A stretch of DNA of 64,000 nucleotides from Azospirillum thermophilum (lineage in GTDB: Bacteria; Pseudomonadota; Alphaproteobacteria; Azospirillales; Azospirillaceae), in NCBI RefSeq assembly GCF_003130795.1, contig NZ_CP029352.1:1032001-1096000 (forward strand), given 5' to 3'. Positions 8,747 through 16,399 of this stretch are shown here, in pieces (position 1 is the first letter of the stretch; each line of letters begins with the position of its first letter). The translations under genes were made by a program, and so were the position numbers. A model generated the notes under the pieces. It saw only the letters and a list, made by a program, of their open reading frames with translations, was not told where the DNA came from and did not search any database.

Positions 8747-10672
8747 TTACGCCTCGCCCTTGTGGGCGCTGGCGTAGCCGAGCGACTGCAGGGCCACCGC
8801 GATCTCCGGCAGGATGCCGGGATCGTCGATGGTGGCGGGGGTCTTGTAGTCCTGGTTGTCGGCGATCTTCTGCATGGTGCCGCGCAGGATCTTGCCGGAA
8901 CGGGTCTTGGGCAGGCGGTCGACCACCACGGCCCGCTTGAAGTCGGCGACCGGGCCGATCTGCTCGCGGACGAGCTGGACGATCTCCTTCACGATCTCCT
9001 CGTGCGGACGGGTGACGCCGGCCTTCAGGCAGACGAAGCCCAGCGGCACCTGCCCCTTCAGGTCGTCGGCGACGCCGATCACCGCGCATTCCGCCACGTC
9101 CTTGTGGCTGGACAGCACCTCTTCCATGGCGCCGGTCGACAGGCGGTGGCCGGCGACGTTGATGATGTCGTCGGTCCGCGCCATGACGTAGACATAGCCG
9201 TCATCGTCGATGAAGCCCGCGTCGCCGGTCTGGTAGTAGCCGGGATAGTCGGCGAGATAGGACTTCTTGAAGCGCTCGTCGGCGTTCCACAGGGTGGGCA
9301 GCGTGCCGGGGGGCAGCGGCAGCTTCACGCAGATGGCGCCGATGTCGCCGCGCGGAACCTCCTTCAGCTCGGCGTTCAGCACCCGCACGTCCCAGCCCGG
9401 CATCGGACGGGTGGCCGAGCCGTACTTGATCGGGAACAGGTGAACGCCCAGCGGGTTGCCGGAGATGGCCCAGCCGGTCTCCGTCTGCCACCAATGGTCG
9501 ATCACCGGAACCTTCAGATTGTCCTCGGCCCAGTGCAGCGTGTCGGGGTCCGACCGCTCGCCGGCCAGGAACAGGGCGCGGAAGTGCGACAGGTCGTACT
9601 TCTTCAGGTGGTTGGCGTCCGGATCCTCGCGCTTGATGGCGCGGAAGGCGGTGGGGGCGGTGAACAGCGTGCCGATCTTGTGCTGCTCGATCATGCGCCA
9701 GAAGGTGCCCGGATCCGGGGTGCCGACCGGTTTGCCCTCGAAGACGATGGTGGTGCAGCCGGTCAGCAGCGGCGCGTAGACGATATAGGAATGGCCGACG
9801 ACCCAGCCCACGTCCGACGCCGCCCAATACACCTCGCCCGGCTGGACGTTGTAGATGTTCTTCATCGTCCAGCGCAGCGCCACGGCATGGCCGCCGTTGT
9901 CGCGCACCACGCCCTTCGGCTGGCCGGTGGTGCCGGAGGTGTAGAGGATGTAGAGCGGATCGGTCGCGGCGACCGGCACGCACTCCGCCGGCTCGGCGGC
10001 GGCGACGGCGGCGGCCCAGTCCTGGTCCCGGCCCTCGACCAGCGACGCCGTCTCCTGCGGGCGCTGGTAGATGATGCAGCTCGACGGCTTGTGGTCGGCC
10101 TGCTCGATGGCGGCGTCCAGCATCGGCTTGTACTTGACGATGCGGTTCGGCTCGATGCCGCAGGAGGCCGAGACGATGGCCTTCGGCTTGGCGTCGTTGA
10201 TGCGGGTCGCCAGCTCGTGCGGGGCGAAGCCGCCGAACACCACCGAATGCACGGCGCCGAGGCGCGCGCAGGCCAGCATGGCGACGACCGACTGCGGGAT
10301 CATCGGCATGTAGAGCAGGACGCGGTCGCCCTTCTCCACGCCCCGGGCGCGCAGCGCGCCGGCGAAGCGGGCGACCTGCTCCTGCAGTTCGGAATAGGTG
10401 ATGGTCTGGACGGTGCCGGTCACCGGGCTGTCATAGATGATGGCGGCCTGGGCTCCCCGGCCCGCCTCCACATGCCGGTCCACCGCGTTGTAGCAGGTGT
10501 TGAGGACGCCGCCGGCGAACCAGCGGTAGAAGGGGGCGTTGCTGTCGTCCAGCACCTTGTCCCACTTCCTGATCCAGGTGATGTCCTCCGCCGCCTCTCC
10601 CCAGAACCCCTCCGGGTCCGACAGGGAGCGGGCGTGGATCTGGTTGAACAGATCGGCTGAGCTCTGGCTCAT
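8747..10672 (-). CDS. prpE: Propionate-CoA ligase
   Basis: A 641-residue member of the acetyl/propionyl-CoA synthetase branch of the ANL superfamily, forming propionyl-CoA from propionate, ATP and CoA through an acyl-adenylate. The adenylation motif YTSGTTGQPKGVV lies near residue 240, HWWQTETGWA (A5) near 395, YQTGDAGFIDDDGY (A7) near 480, and the catalytic A10 Lys in KTRSGKILRG near 592, which is the usual target of acetylation control. Length, the N-terminal FWGEAAEDITW segment and the HWWQTETGW motif favour PrpE over acetyl-CoA synthetase. It stands alone, without a methylcitrate cluster, so propionyl-CoA probably enters the methylmalonyl route elsewhere or a PHA pathway. Confidence 0.9.
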   Translation of the reverse strand: MSQSSADLFNQIHARSLSDPEGFWGEAAEDITWIRKWDKVLDDSNAPFYRWFAGGVLNTCYNAVDRHVEAGRGAQAAIIYDSPVTGTVQTITYSELQEQVARFAGALRARGVEKGDRVLLYMPMIPQSVVAMLACARLGAVHSVVFGGFAPHELATRINDAKPKAIVSASCGIEPNRIVKYKPMLDAAIEQADHKPSSCIIYQRPQETASLVEGRDQDWAAAVAAAEPAECVPVAATDPLYILYTSGTTGQPKGVVRDNGGHAVALRWTMKNIYNVQPGEVYWAASDVGWVVGHSYIVYAPLLTGCTTIVFEGKPVGTPDPGTFWRMIEQHKIGTLFTAPTAFRAIKREDPDANHLKKYDLSHFRALFLAGERSDPDTLHWAEDNLKVPVIDHWWQTETGWAISGNPLGVHLFPIKYGSATRPMPGWDVRVLNAELKEVPRGDIGAICVKLPLPPGTLPTLWNADERFKKSYLADYPGYYQTGDAGFIDDDGYVYVMARTDDIINVAGHRLSTGAMEEVLSSHKDVAECAVIGVADDLKGQVPLGFVCLKAGVTRPHEEIVKEIVQLVREQIGPVADFKRAVVVDRLPKTRSGKILRGTMQKIADNQDYKTPATIDDPGILPEIAVALQSLGYASAHKGEA

Positions 10673-10714
10673 CGGGGCGTCCCTTTATGATTATTTAGTG
10701 CGCGTTTTCTCCGT

Positions 10715-10741
10715 GGATGCGCAACGATCCGTCGCGCATCC
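10715..10741. repeat. Inverted repeat upstream of prpE
   Basis: Perfect 8-bp arms GGATGCGC (10715-10722) and GCGCATCC (10734-10741) around an 11-nt spacer, about 43 bp upstream of the prpE start codon on the minus strand. The geometry fits a dimeric regulator site near the promoter, or a leader hairpin; no regulator gene is adjacent. Confidence 0.45.
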
Positions 10742-10890
10742 GGCCGCACAATGCTCCAAAGGTGCCGGGCAATGCAAATGTCGGAAGGTCGGGTGCGGCG
10801 GGCTGTCGCATGGCTGAAAGGATGACCCCGGACGGGACCTGGCCGGACGTCCTATCCGCAAGCCGCTGGCCTTGCGCGCGCGGGGAGGCT

Positions 10891-11259
10891 ATGCATGCGG
10901 CCATGGCCAACGACCTGCCGATCGCCGGAATCCGCCCCATCCTGACCGTCTCCCTGCCGAACGGGGAGCGGCTGATCGTCGCCCGGCTGACCAATCTCGG
11001 CGGCTCCAGCCAGTCCAACCGCTTCGTCCTGCGCCGCGCCGACCTGCGCCCCCCCTGGGAGCAGCCGGAGAAGGGCTATTTCGGCTATGCCGAGGTCGCC
11101 CGCGCTCTGGACGCCAACGGCTGGCGCGGCTGCGCCATCGAGGCCATGCCCAGCGCCGACCCGGAGGAGCGGCGGACCCGCCAGCTCGCCCGCAAGAAGC
11201 TCCACCTGCAATGCGTCGAGGCGGCCATCCGCCGCGTGCAGGAGGGCGGCGCCCGCTGA
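10891..11259 (+). CDS. Conserved hypothetical protein
   Basis: A 122-residue protein with an N-terminal half that looks like a small beta-rich fold (ILTVSLPNGERLIVARLTNLG) and a helical, basic C-terminus (RQLARKKLHLQCVEAAIRRV). No family was recognised. The start is uncertain: ATG 10891 lies 2 nt after GGGGAGG, and ATG 10903 lies 14 nt after it. The frame stays open upstream to 10717, but codons before 10891 look non-coding. It converges on argO with a 13-bp gap. Confidence 0.65.
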   Translation: MHAAMANDLPIAGIRPILTVSLPNGERLIVARLTNLGGSSQSNRFVLRRADLRPPWEQPEKGYFGYAEVARALDANGWRGCAIEAMPSADPEERRTRQLARKKLHLQCVEAAIRRVQEGGAR

Positions 11260-11272
11260 CCGGCCGTGGCCG

Positions 11273-11899
11273 TCACGGCGCCGCCGCCGAGGTCTCCGAC
11301 AGCAGCAGCCCGGCGGCGATGATCCACATGACCAGCGCGATGGCGCCGTCCATCACCCGCCACGCCGCCGGCCGGGCGAACAGCGGACGCAGCAGCCGCG
11401 CCCCGAATCCCAGCGAGAAGAAGAACAGGACGGAGGCGGTGATCGCCCCCAGCGCGAAGACCGCCCGCCCCTCGGCGAACTGGGCGGAGATCGAACCGAC
11501 CAGGACCACCGTGTCGAGATAGACGTGCGGGTTCAGCCAGGTCAGGGCGAGGCAGGTCAGCAGGCAGGGCACCAGCCCCTGCGGCGCGCTGTCCAGCGGC
11601 GTCAGCCCGCCGCCCGGCCGCAGGGCGGACCGCGCCGCCCGCAACCCGTAGGCCAGCAGGAAGGCCGCTCCGCCATAGCGCAGCACCGGCCCCAGCCATG
11701 GCAGCATCGTGCCGGCCTTGGCGAACCCGTTGACCCCCGCCAGGATCAGCGCCGCGTCCGACAGGGCGCAGGTGGCGCAGACCGCCAGCACATGCTCGTT
11801 GCGCAGTCCCTGGCGCAGCACGAAGGCGTTCTGCGCCCCGATGGCGACGATCAGGCTGAGGCCGAGGAAGAACCCGGGAAGGAAGGCGGCGGTCATCAC
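11273..11899 (-). CDS. argO: LysE/ArgO family amino acid exporter
   Basis: A 208-residue inner-membrane protein with about six hydrophobic segments and the LysE-family N-terminal motif GLSLIVAIGAQNAFVLRQGL. The mid-protein segment TWLNPHVYLDTVVLVG is also characteristic. Members export basic amino acids (arginine, lysine, or the toxic analogue canavanine). The gene is divergent from an ArgP-type LysR regulator, the arrangement known from Escherichia coli and Corynebacterium (lysE/lysG), so export is probably induced when intracellular arginine or lysine is high. The symbol rests on this family and context match; the substrate itself is inferred. Confidence 0.85.
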   Translation of the reverse strand: MMTAAFLPGFFLGLSLIVAIGAQNAFVLRQGLRNEHVLAVCATCALSDAALILAGVNGFAKAGTMLPWLGPVLRYGGAAFLLAYGLRAARSALRPGGGLTPLDSAPQGLVPCLLTCLALTWLNPHVYLDTVVLVGSISAQFAEGRAVFALGAITASVLFFFSLGFGARLLRPLFARPAAWRVMDGAIALVMWIIAAGLLLSETSAAAP

Positions 11900-11951
11900 A
11901 GGCTCCGGCAGGGGTGGGGCGGGGCACGCCTTCCTGCTAGCACCCCGTTCC

Positions 11952-11999
11952 GGATTAGCGTAGTTAAGCTTCCTTAGCCCGATTAAGCAGAGCTAATCC
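11952..11999. promoter_or_regulatory. argO-argP intergenic control region
   Basis: The 101-bp gap between the divergent genes is AT-richer than its surroundings and carries an 8-bp inverted repeat, GGATTAGC (11952-11959) and GCTAATCC (11992-11999). Between the arms are two direct copies of TTAAGC (11964-11969 and 11983-11988) and a TTAGC. The second arm abuts the argP start codon. Such spaced copies suit a LysR-type regulator that covers recognition and activation sites and represses its own gene. Confidence 0.6.
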
Positions 12000-12000
12000 C

Positions 12001-12894
12001 ATGCTCGACTACGCCCTGCTCGCCGCGCTGGCCGCCGTGCTGCGCACCGGCAGCTTCGACCGCGCCGCGCAGCAGCTTCACGTCACCCCCTCGGCGGTGT
12101 CGCAGCGGGTCAAGCTGCTGGAGGAGAGGCTGGGCACCGTCCTGGTGGTGCGCGGGCAGCCCTGCACCGCCACCCCCGCCGGGCTGCGGCTCTGCCAGCA
12201 TGTCGAGCAGGTGTCCCTGCTGGAAAGCGAACTGCGGGACTCCCTGCCCGCCCTCGCCCCGGCGGCGGCCCCGGCCACCCTGCGCATCGCGGTCAATGCC
12301 GACAGCCTCGCCACCTGGTTCGTCGGGGCCATGGCCGCGGCGCCCGGCTGCCTGTTCGACCTGGTGATCGACGACCAGGACCACAGCGCCGAGTGGCTGC
12401 GCAAGGGGGAGGTCCTGGCGGCGGTGACCGCCAGCGCCGCCCCGGTGGGCGGCTGCAGCAGCCACGCGCTGGGCTCGCTCCGCTACATCGCGACGGCCAG
12501 CCCCGACTATCTGCGCCGCCATTTCCCCGGCGGCGTGACCGCCCAAGCCCTGGCCGCCGCCCCCTGCCTGACCTTCAACCGGAAGGACCGGCTGCAGGCC
12601 AACTGGCTGCAGGCGGTCCTCGGCACGGTGCCGTCGCCGCCGACCCACTGGATGCCGTCCACCCACGCCTTCGTCGATGCGGCACTCGCCGGGCTCGGCT
12701 GGGGGATGAACCCGGAGCATCTGGTCGCCGGCCATCTCCGCGCCGGCCGTCTGGTGGAGCTGATGCCCGGCCGTCCCTTCGACGTGCCGCTGCACTGGCA
12801 GCAGAGCCGCATCGCCAGCGCTACCCTCGCCGCCCTGACGCGGGCCGTCCTCCAGGCCGGCCGCGCCGCACTGCGTCCGGCCGCGGCGGCGTGA
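12001..12894 (+). CDS. argP: LysR-type regulator, ArgP family
   Basis: A 297-residue LysR-type transcription factor. The N-terminal winged helix-turn-helix (residues about 3-62) contains GSFDRAAQQLHVTPSAVSQR, and the rest is a two-lobed effector-binding domain. Similarity to ArgP/IciA (DYALLAALAAVLRTGSFDRAA at the start, WMPSTHAFVDAALAGLGWGM near 220) and the divergent argO support the name. Effectors in this family are lysine and arginine. There is no good ribosome-binding site before ATG 12001, so the mRNA may be short-leadered or leaderless. Autoregulation through the repeats in the shared intergenic region is likely. Confidence 0.85.
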   Translation: MLDYALLAALAAVLRTGSFDRAAQQLHVTPSAVSQRVKLLEERLGTVLVVRGQPCTATPAGLRLCQHVEQVSLLESELRDSLPALAPAAAPATLRIAVNADSLATWFVGAMAAAPGCLFDLVIDDQDHSAEWLRKGEVLAAVTASAAPVGGCSSHALGSLRYIATASPDYLRRHFPGGVTAQALAAAPCLTFNRKDRLQANWLQAVLGTVPSPPTHWMPSTHAFVDAALAGLGWGMNPEHLVAGHLRAGRLVELMPGRPFDVPLHWQQSRIASATLAALTRAVLQAGRAALRPAAAA

Positions 12895-12990
12895 GCGGGC
12901 GTCTCCCGCAAGGGGCGGCCCGATCACCCGGCCCTTTGCCCGGCGCCCGCCCGGCCTTATATGGAGACGACCAATGTCTGGAGGGATTCG

Positions 12991-14799
12991 ATGAGCAGCA
13001 GCGCCGCCTTGGCCGCAAACGACACCCCCGATCTCGGCACGCTCCCCACCTGGGACCTGAGCGACCTGTATCCGGGAATGGAGTCGCCCGAGCTGAAGGC
13101 CGACCTCGACCGGATGGAGGCGGACGCCAAGGCGTTCCACGGCCGCTACGCCGGCAAGCTGGCCGGACTGGACGGCAACGCGCTCGCGGAGGCGATCCGC
13201 GACTATGAGCGGATGGACGAGGTTCTCTCCCGCGTCATGTCCTATGCCGGGCTGGTCTACAACGGCAACATGGCCGATCCCGCCATCGCCAAGTTCTACC
13301 AGTCGGCGCAGGAGCGGGTGAACGCCATCTCCACCCCGCTGATCTTCTTCACGCTGGAGATCAACCGGCTGGAGGACCGCGACCTCGACGCCAGGCTGAA
13401 GTCCTCGCCCGAGCTCGCCCGCTATGCCCCGTGGCTGCGCGACGTGCGGCTGTTCCGCGAGCATCAGCTCTCCGACGAGGTGGAGCGTCTGCTGCACGAG
13501 AAGCACGTCGTCGGGCGCGCCGCCTGGAACCGCCTGTTCGACGAGACCATCGCCGCCCTGCGCTTCCCCATGGGCGGCAAGGACCTCACCTGCGCCGAGG
13601 CGCTGAACCGCCTGTCCGACCGCAACCGCGAGGTCCGCAAGGAGGCGGGCGAGGTGATCGGCCGCGTGCTCGGCGACAACATCCGCCTGTTCTCGCTGGT
13701 CACCAACACGCTGGCCAAGGACAAGGAGATCGAGGACGGCTGGCGCGGCTACAAGACGCCGATCTCCGCCCGCAACCTGTCCAACCGGGTCGAGGACGAG
13801 GTGGTGGAGGCGCTGTCCACCGCCGTCAAGGACGCCTACCCCACCCTGTCCCACCGCTACTACGCGCTGAAGGCCAAGTGGTTCGGGCAGGACCGGCTGG
13901 ATTATTGGGACCGCAATGCCCCGCTGCCCGACGATGCCGACCGCAGCATCCGCTGGGAGGAGGCGCGCGACATCGTGCTCGGCGCCTATGGCCGCTTCTC
14001 CCCGGACCTCGCCGGCCTGGGCAAGCGCTTCTTCGACAATGCCTGGATCGACGCGCCGGTGCGCCCGGGCAAGGCGCCGGGCGCCTTCGCCCATCCGACG
14101 GTGCCGAGCGCGCACCCCTATCTGCTGGTGAACTACCAGGGCAAGACGCGCGACGTCATGACGCTGGCCCACGAACTCGGGCACGGCGTCCACCAGATCC
14201 TGGCCGGGCGCCAGGGCCACCTGCTGTCGGACACCCCGCTGACCCTGGCGGAGACCGCCTCGGTGTTCGGCGAGATGCTGACCTTCCGCGCCCTGCTCGC
14301 CGCCGAAACCGACCCGAAGCGCCGCCGCATCCTGCTGGCGACCAAGGTCGAGGACATGCTGAACACGGTCGTCCGCCAGATCGCCTTCTTCGACTTCGAG
14401 AAGCGCGTGCATACCGAGCGGCGCGAGGGCGAGCTGACCGCCGAGCGGCTGGGCGAGATCTGGATGGCGGTGCAGACGGAAAGCCTGGGTCCGGCGCTCC
14501 GCTTCGACGAGACCTACCGGCACTACTGGTCCTACATCCCGCACTTCATCCACTCGCCCTTCTACGTCTATGCCTATGCCTTCGGCGACTGCCTGGTGAA
14601 CTCGCTCTATGCGGTCTACCAGGAGGCCGAGGAGGGCTTCGCGCAGAAGTACCTGAAGATGCTGGAGGCCGGCGGCACCCTGCGCCACAGGGAGCTGCTG
14701 GCTCCCTTCGGCCTCGACGCCTCCGATCCCGCCTTCTGGCAGAAGGGGCTCGGCGTCATCCGCGGCTTCGTCGACGAGCTGGAGCGGGCGGAGGCGTGA
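12991..14799 (+). CDS. pepF: M3-family oligoendopeptidase (PepF-like)
   Basis: A 602-residue cytoplasmic metallopeptidase. The zinc motif HELGH (His about 394) is followed some 25 residues later by the third ligand Glu in LAETASVFGEM, as in M3B oligoendopeptidases, which cut peptides of roughly 5-20 residues. The long helical N-terminal part and total length fit PepF. Start 12991 is supported by GGAGGG at 12980-12985; an in-frame ATG at 12961 would add ten residues without a better site. It is preceded by argP on the same strand but separated by about 95 bp, so it probably has its own promoter. Confidence 0.9.
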   Translation: MSSSAALAANDTPDLGTLPTWDLSDLYPGMESPELKADLDRMEADAKAFHGRYAGKLAGLDGNALAEAIRDYERMDEVLSRVMSYAGLVYNGNMADPAIAKFYQSAQERVNAISTPLIFFTLEINRLEDRDLDARLKSSPELARYAPWLRDVRLFREHQLSDEVERLLHEKHVVGRAAWNRLFDETIAALRFPMGGKDLTCAEALNRLSDRNREVRKEAGEVIGRVLGDNIRLFSLVTNTLAKDKEIEDGWRGYKTPISARNLSNRVEDEVVEALSTAVKDAYPTLSHRYYALKAKWFGQDRLDYWDRNAPLPDDADRSIRWEEARDIVLGAYGRFSPDLAGLGKRFFDNAWIDAPVRPGKAPGAFAHPTVPSAHPYLLVNYQGKTRDVMTLAHELGHGVHQILAGRQGHLLSDTPLTLAETASVFGEMLTFRALLAAETDPKRRRILLATKVEDMLNTVVRQIAFFDFEKRVHTERREGELTAERLGEIWMAVQTESLGPALRFDETYRHYWSYIPHFIHSPFYVYAYAFGDCLVNSLYAVYQEAEEGFAQKYLKMLEAGGTLRHRELLAPFGLDASDPAFWQKGLGVIRGFVDELERAEA

Positions 14800-14862
14800 C
14801 CCCGCCTCTTTGACGGCCGGCGCTTGATGGCCGTCAAGTCGCCGGGATCGGGAAGATTTTAG

Positions 14863-14896
14863 AAATGGCCTCCGGACCCACCCCCGGAGGCCATTT
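14863..14896 (+). promoter_or_regulatory. Perfect hairpin covering the hemerythrin ribosome-binding site
   Basis: Arms AAATGGCCTCCGG (14863-14875) and CCGGAGGCCATTT (14884-14896) form a perfect 13-bp stem with the 8-nt loop ACCCACCC. The 3' arm contains the only Shine-Dalgarno sequence (GGAGG, 14886-14890) for the hemerythrin ATG at 14899. It could be the pepF terminator, with the weak tail TTTTC, and at the same time hide the ribosome-binding site of any read-through transcript. Whether it acts as a terminator, an RNA thermometer or both cannot be decided from sequence. Confidence 0.6.
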
Positions 14897-14898
14897 TC

Positions 14899-15300
14899 AT
14901 GCCCACCCGCCTGTCGCTGACCTGGAACGAGTCGATGGAGGTCGGAAACGCCATCATCGATTCCGACCACAAGGAAACCGTCGCCCTGCTGGTCGAAGCC
15001 GCCGATGCGGACGACGCCGAGCTTCCGGCCCTCTTCGCCCGGTTCGCCGAGCATCTGCGCGACCACCTCGCCCGCGAGGAGGAGCTGATGCTTGCCTTCG
15101 GCTTCCCGCCCTACCCCGTCCATTTCAACGAGCACGAGCGCGTGCGCCGCGAGCTGGACGGGATCGAGGAACGGCTTGCCCGCGGCAATCTGGCGCTGGC
15201 CCGCGGCTACCTGACCGAGGTGGTTCCCGACTGGTTCATCAACCACAAGAACACCATGGACAGCGCCACCGCCGCCTGGATCCGCCGGCAGGGCGGCTGA
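14899..15300 (+). CDS. Bacteriohemerythrin
   Basis: A 133-residue single-domain hemerythrin, a four-helix bundle with a di-iron centre that binds oxygen. Visible family marks are the N-terminal LSLTWNESMEVGN..ID.DH segment, the HLRDHLAREEELM helix with His-x3-His-x3-Glu, the PVHFNEHERVRREL helix, and the C-terminal WFINHKNTMD with the His-x4-Asp ligands. The tryptophan and EVGN segments near residue 10 fix the start at 14899. Likely roles are oxygen storage, delivery or sensing under low oxygen. Its ribosome-binding site is buried in the hairpin immediately upstream. Confidence 0.9.
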   Translation: MPTRLSLTWNESMEVGNAIIDSDHKETVALLVEAADADDAELPALFARFAEHLRDHLAREEELMLAFGFPPYPVHFNEHERVRRELDGIEERLARGNLALARGYLTEVVPDWFINHKNTMDSATAAWIRRQGG

Positions 15301-15322
15301 GCGGACCGGGTCCCGGACCGCC

Positions 15323-16162
15323 TCAGTCGCCGAGCGCGGCGCTGGTCTGCCGTCTGGTCTCCTGCCGCCCGGCCTCCTGCCGGTCTCCGTCCTTCTCGTG
15401 GCGCATCGCGGCGAAGACGGCGGTCAGCGGCCTGCCGGGATACTGGAAACGGGACATCCAGGCGGTCTCTCCCGCTCCGTTCCAGAATCGCAGGTAGATG
15501 CGGCCGGGCTTCTGCGGAATCTCCCGCGGGCCGCCGCTGACGCTGTGCACCGGGCGGCCGTCGACCGTCCAGACGATGCGGTCGCCCCGCCACTGGAAGC
15601 CGTAGCTGTGGATGCCCTCCGCCGCATCGAAGCCCAGGTCGATCACCGTGCCGTAATGGCCGCGGCCGTCGACCACCCAGCCGACCTCCAGCCTGGTGGT
15701 GTCCTTGCCGTTGATGCCGAACAGGATCTCGTTCCACGGGTCGCCGAAGGACGGCCCGGTGTAGTGGGAGACCGAGGTCAGCACGCCGTCCGCCCTCACC
15801 GCCTTCAGGTCGACGGTATAGGCGCCGAAGCCGTAGGCGCGGTAGCTGCGCAGCTCGGCGCAGGACAGGCTCTTGCGGGCGATGCGGTCGTCGGTGATCG
15901 ACAGGGCGAGCTGGCCGTCCTTCTGCACGACGTTGTGGGCGTTCCAGGTGCAGCCCATGAAGTCGCCGTTGCTCCAGCCGTTCGACCGCTGCCACCAGGA
16001 CAGGTCGAAGGCGCCGTTCAACTCCGTCGGCTGGAGCCGTGCCGCCTCGCCGCCCCGCCGGGACGTCTCGGCCCCGGCCGATCCCGCCACCGCCGGTCCC
16101 GCCACTGCCGACGCCGCCAGGACCATGCCGGCGAGCGCCCCCGCTCCCAGATACCGCCTCAT
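15323..16162 (-). CDS. Exported GH16-fold protein with altered catalytic motif
   Basis: A 279-residue protein with a signal peptide (MRRYLGAGALAGMVLAASA, cleavage near residue 26) and a GH16 beta-jelly-roll domain (about 50-250), shown by YGFGAYTVDLKAV, HYTGPSFGDPW, GKDTTRLEVGW and IDLGFDAAEGIHSYGFQW. In active GH16 enzymes the strand after PW reads E-I-D-x-E: nucleophile, helper Asp and acid/base Glu. Here it reads NEILFGINGKD, so the first Glu remains but the Asp is Leu and the second Glu is Gly. Hydrolysis of beta-glucan therefore seems unlikely; a carbohydrate-binding or transglycosylase-like role is possible. The C-terminal 30 residues are charged and disordered. Single-gene unit. Confidence 0.83.
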   Translation of the reverse strand: MRRYLGAGALAGMVLAASAVAGPAVAGSAGAETSRRGGEAARLQPTELNGAFDLSWWQRSNGWSNGDFMGCTWNAHNVVQKDGQLALSITDDRIARKSLSCAELRSYRAYGFGAYTVDLKAVRADGVLTSVSHYTGPSFGDPWNEILFGINGKDTTRLEVGWVVDGRGHYGTVIDLGFDAAEGIHSYGFQWRGDRIVWTVDGRPVHSVSGGPREIPQKPGRIYLRFWNGAGETAWMSRFQYPGRPLTAVFAAMRHEKDGDRQEAGRQETRRQTSAALGD

Positions 16163-16336
16163 GCCGTTCTCCTCTCGCCTTCATCGCGACAAAGGCATGG
16201 TCGCCCCGCCCGACAGGCCATGCTGTACCCCGATCTTGCGACGAAGCCGGACGGGCGGCAGCAAGGCAGGCGGATGACGCCCGGCCGCTCCCGCCCTACT
16301 CCCGGCGGGATACCGGCCGGGGGCGGGGCGGGGCGA

Positions 16337-16362
16337 AACGGGGAGCATGGCCGCTCCCCGTT
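16337..16362 (-). terminator. Hairpin after the binding-protein gene
   Basis: Perfect 10-bp arms AACGGGGAGC (16337-16346) and GCTCCCCGTT (16353-16362) with a 6-nt loop, 38 bp beyond the stop of the branched-chain amino acid binding-protein gene on the minus strand. The tail lacks a long T-run, so termination may be partial. Confidence 0.5.
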
Positions 16363-16399
16363 CGGCTGAGGGCGCGTTCCGCCGGGAGGAGGAAACGGC

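Noticed and set aside
11983..15246. A 1087-codon open frame on the minus strand across argP, pepF and hemerythrin
   Set aside because: It is antisense to three well-supported genes and has no recognisable domain.
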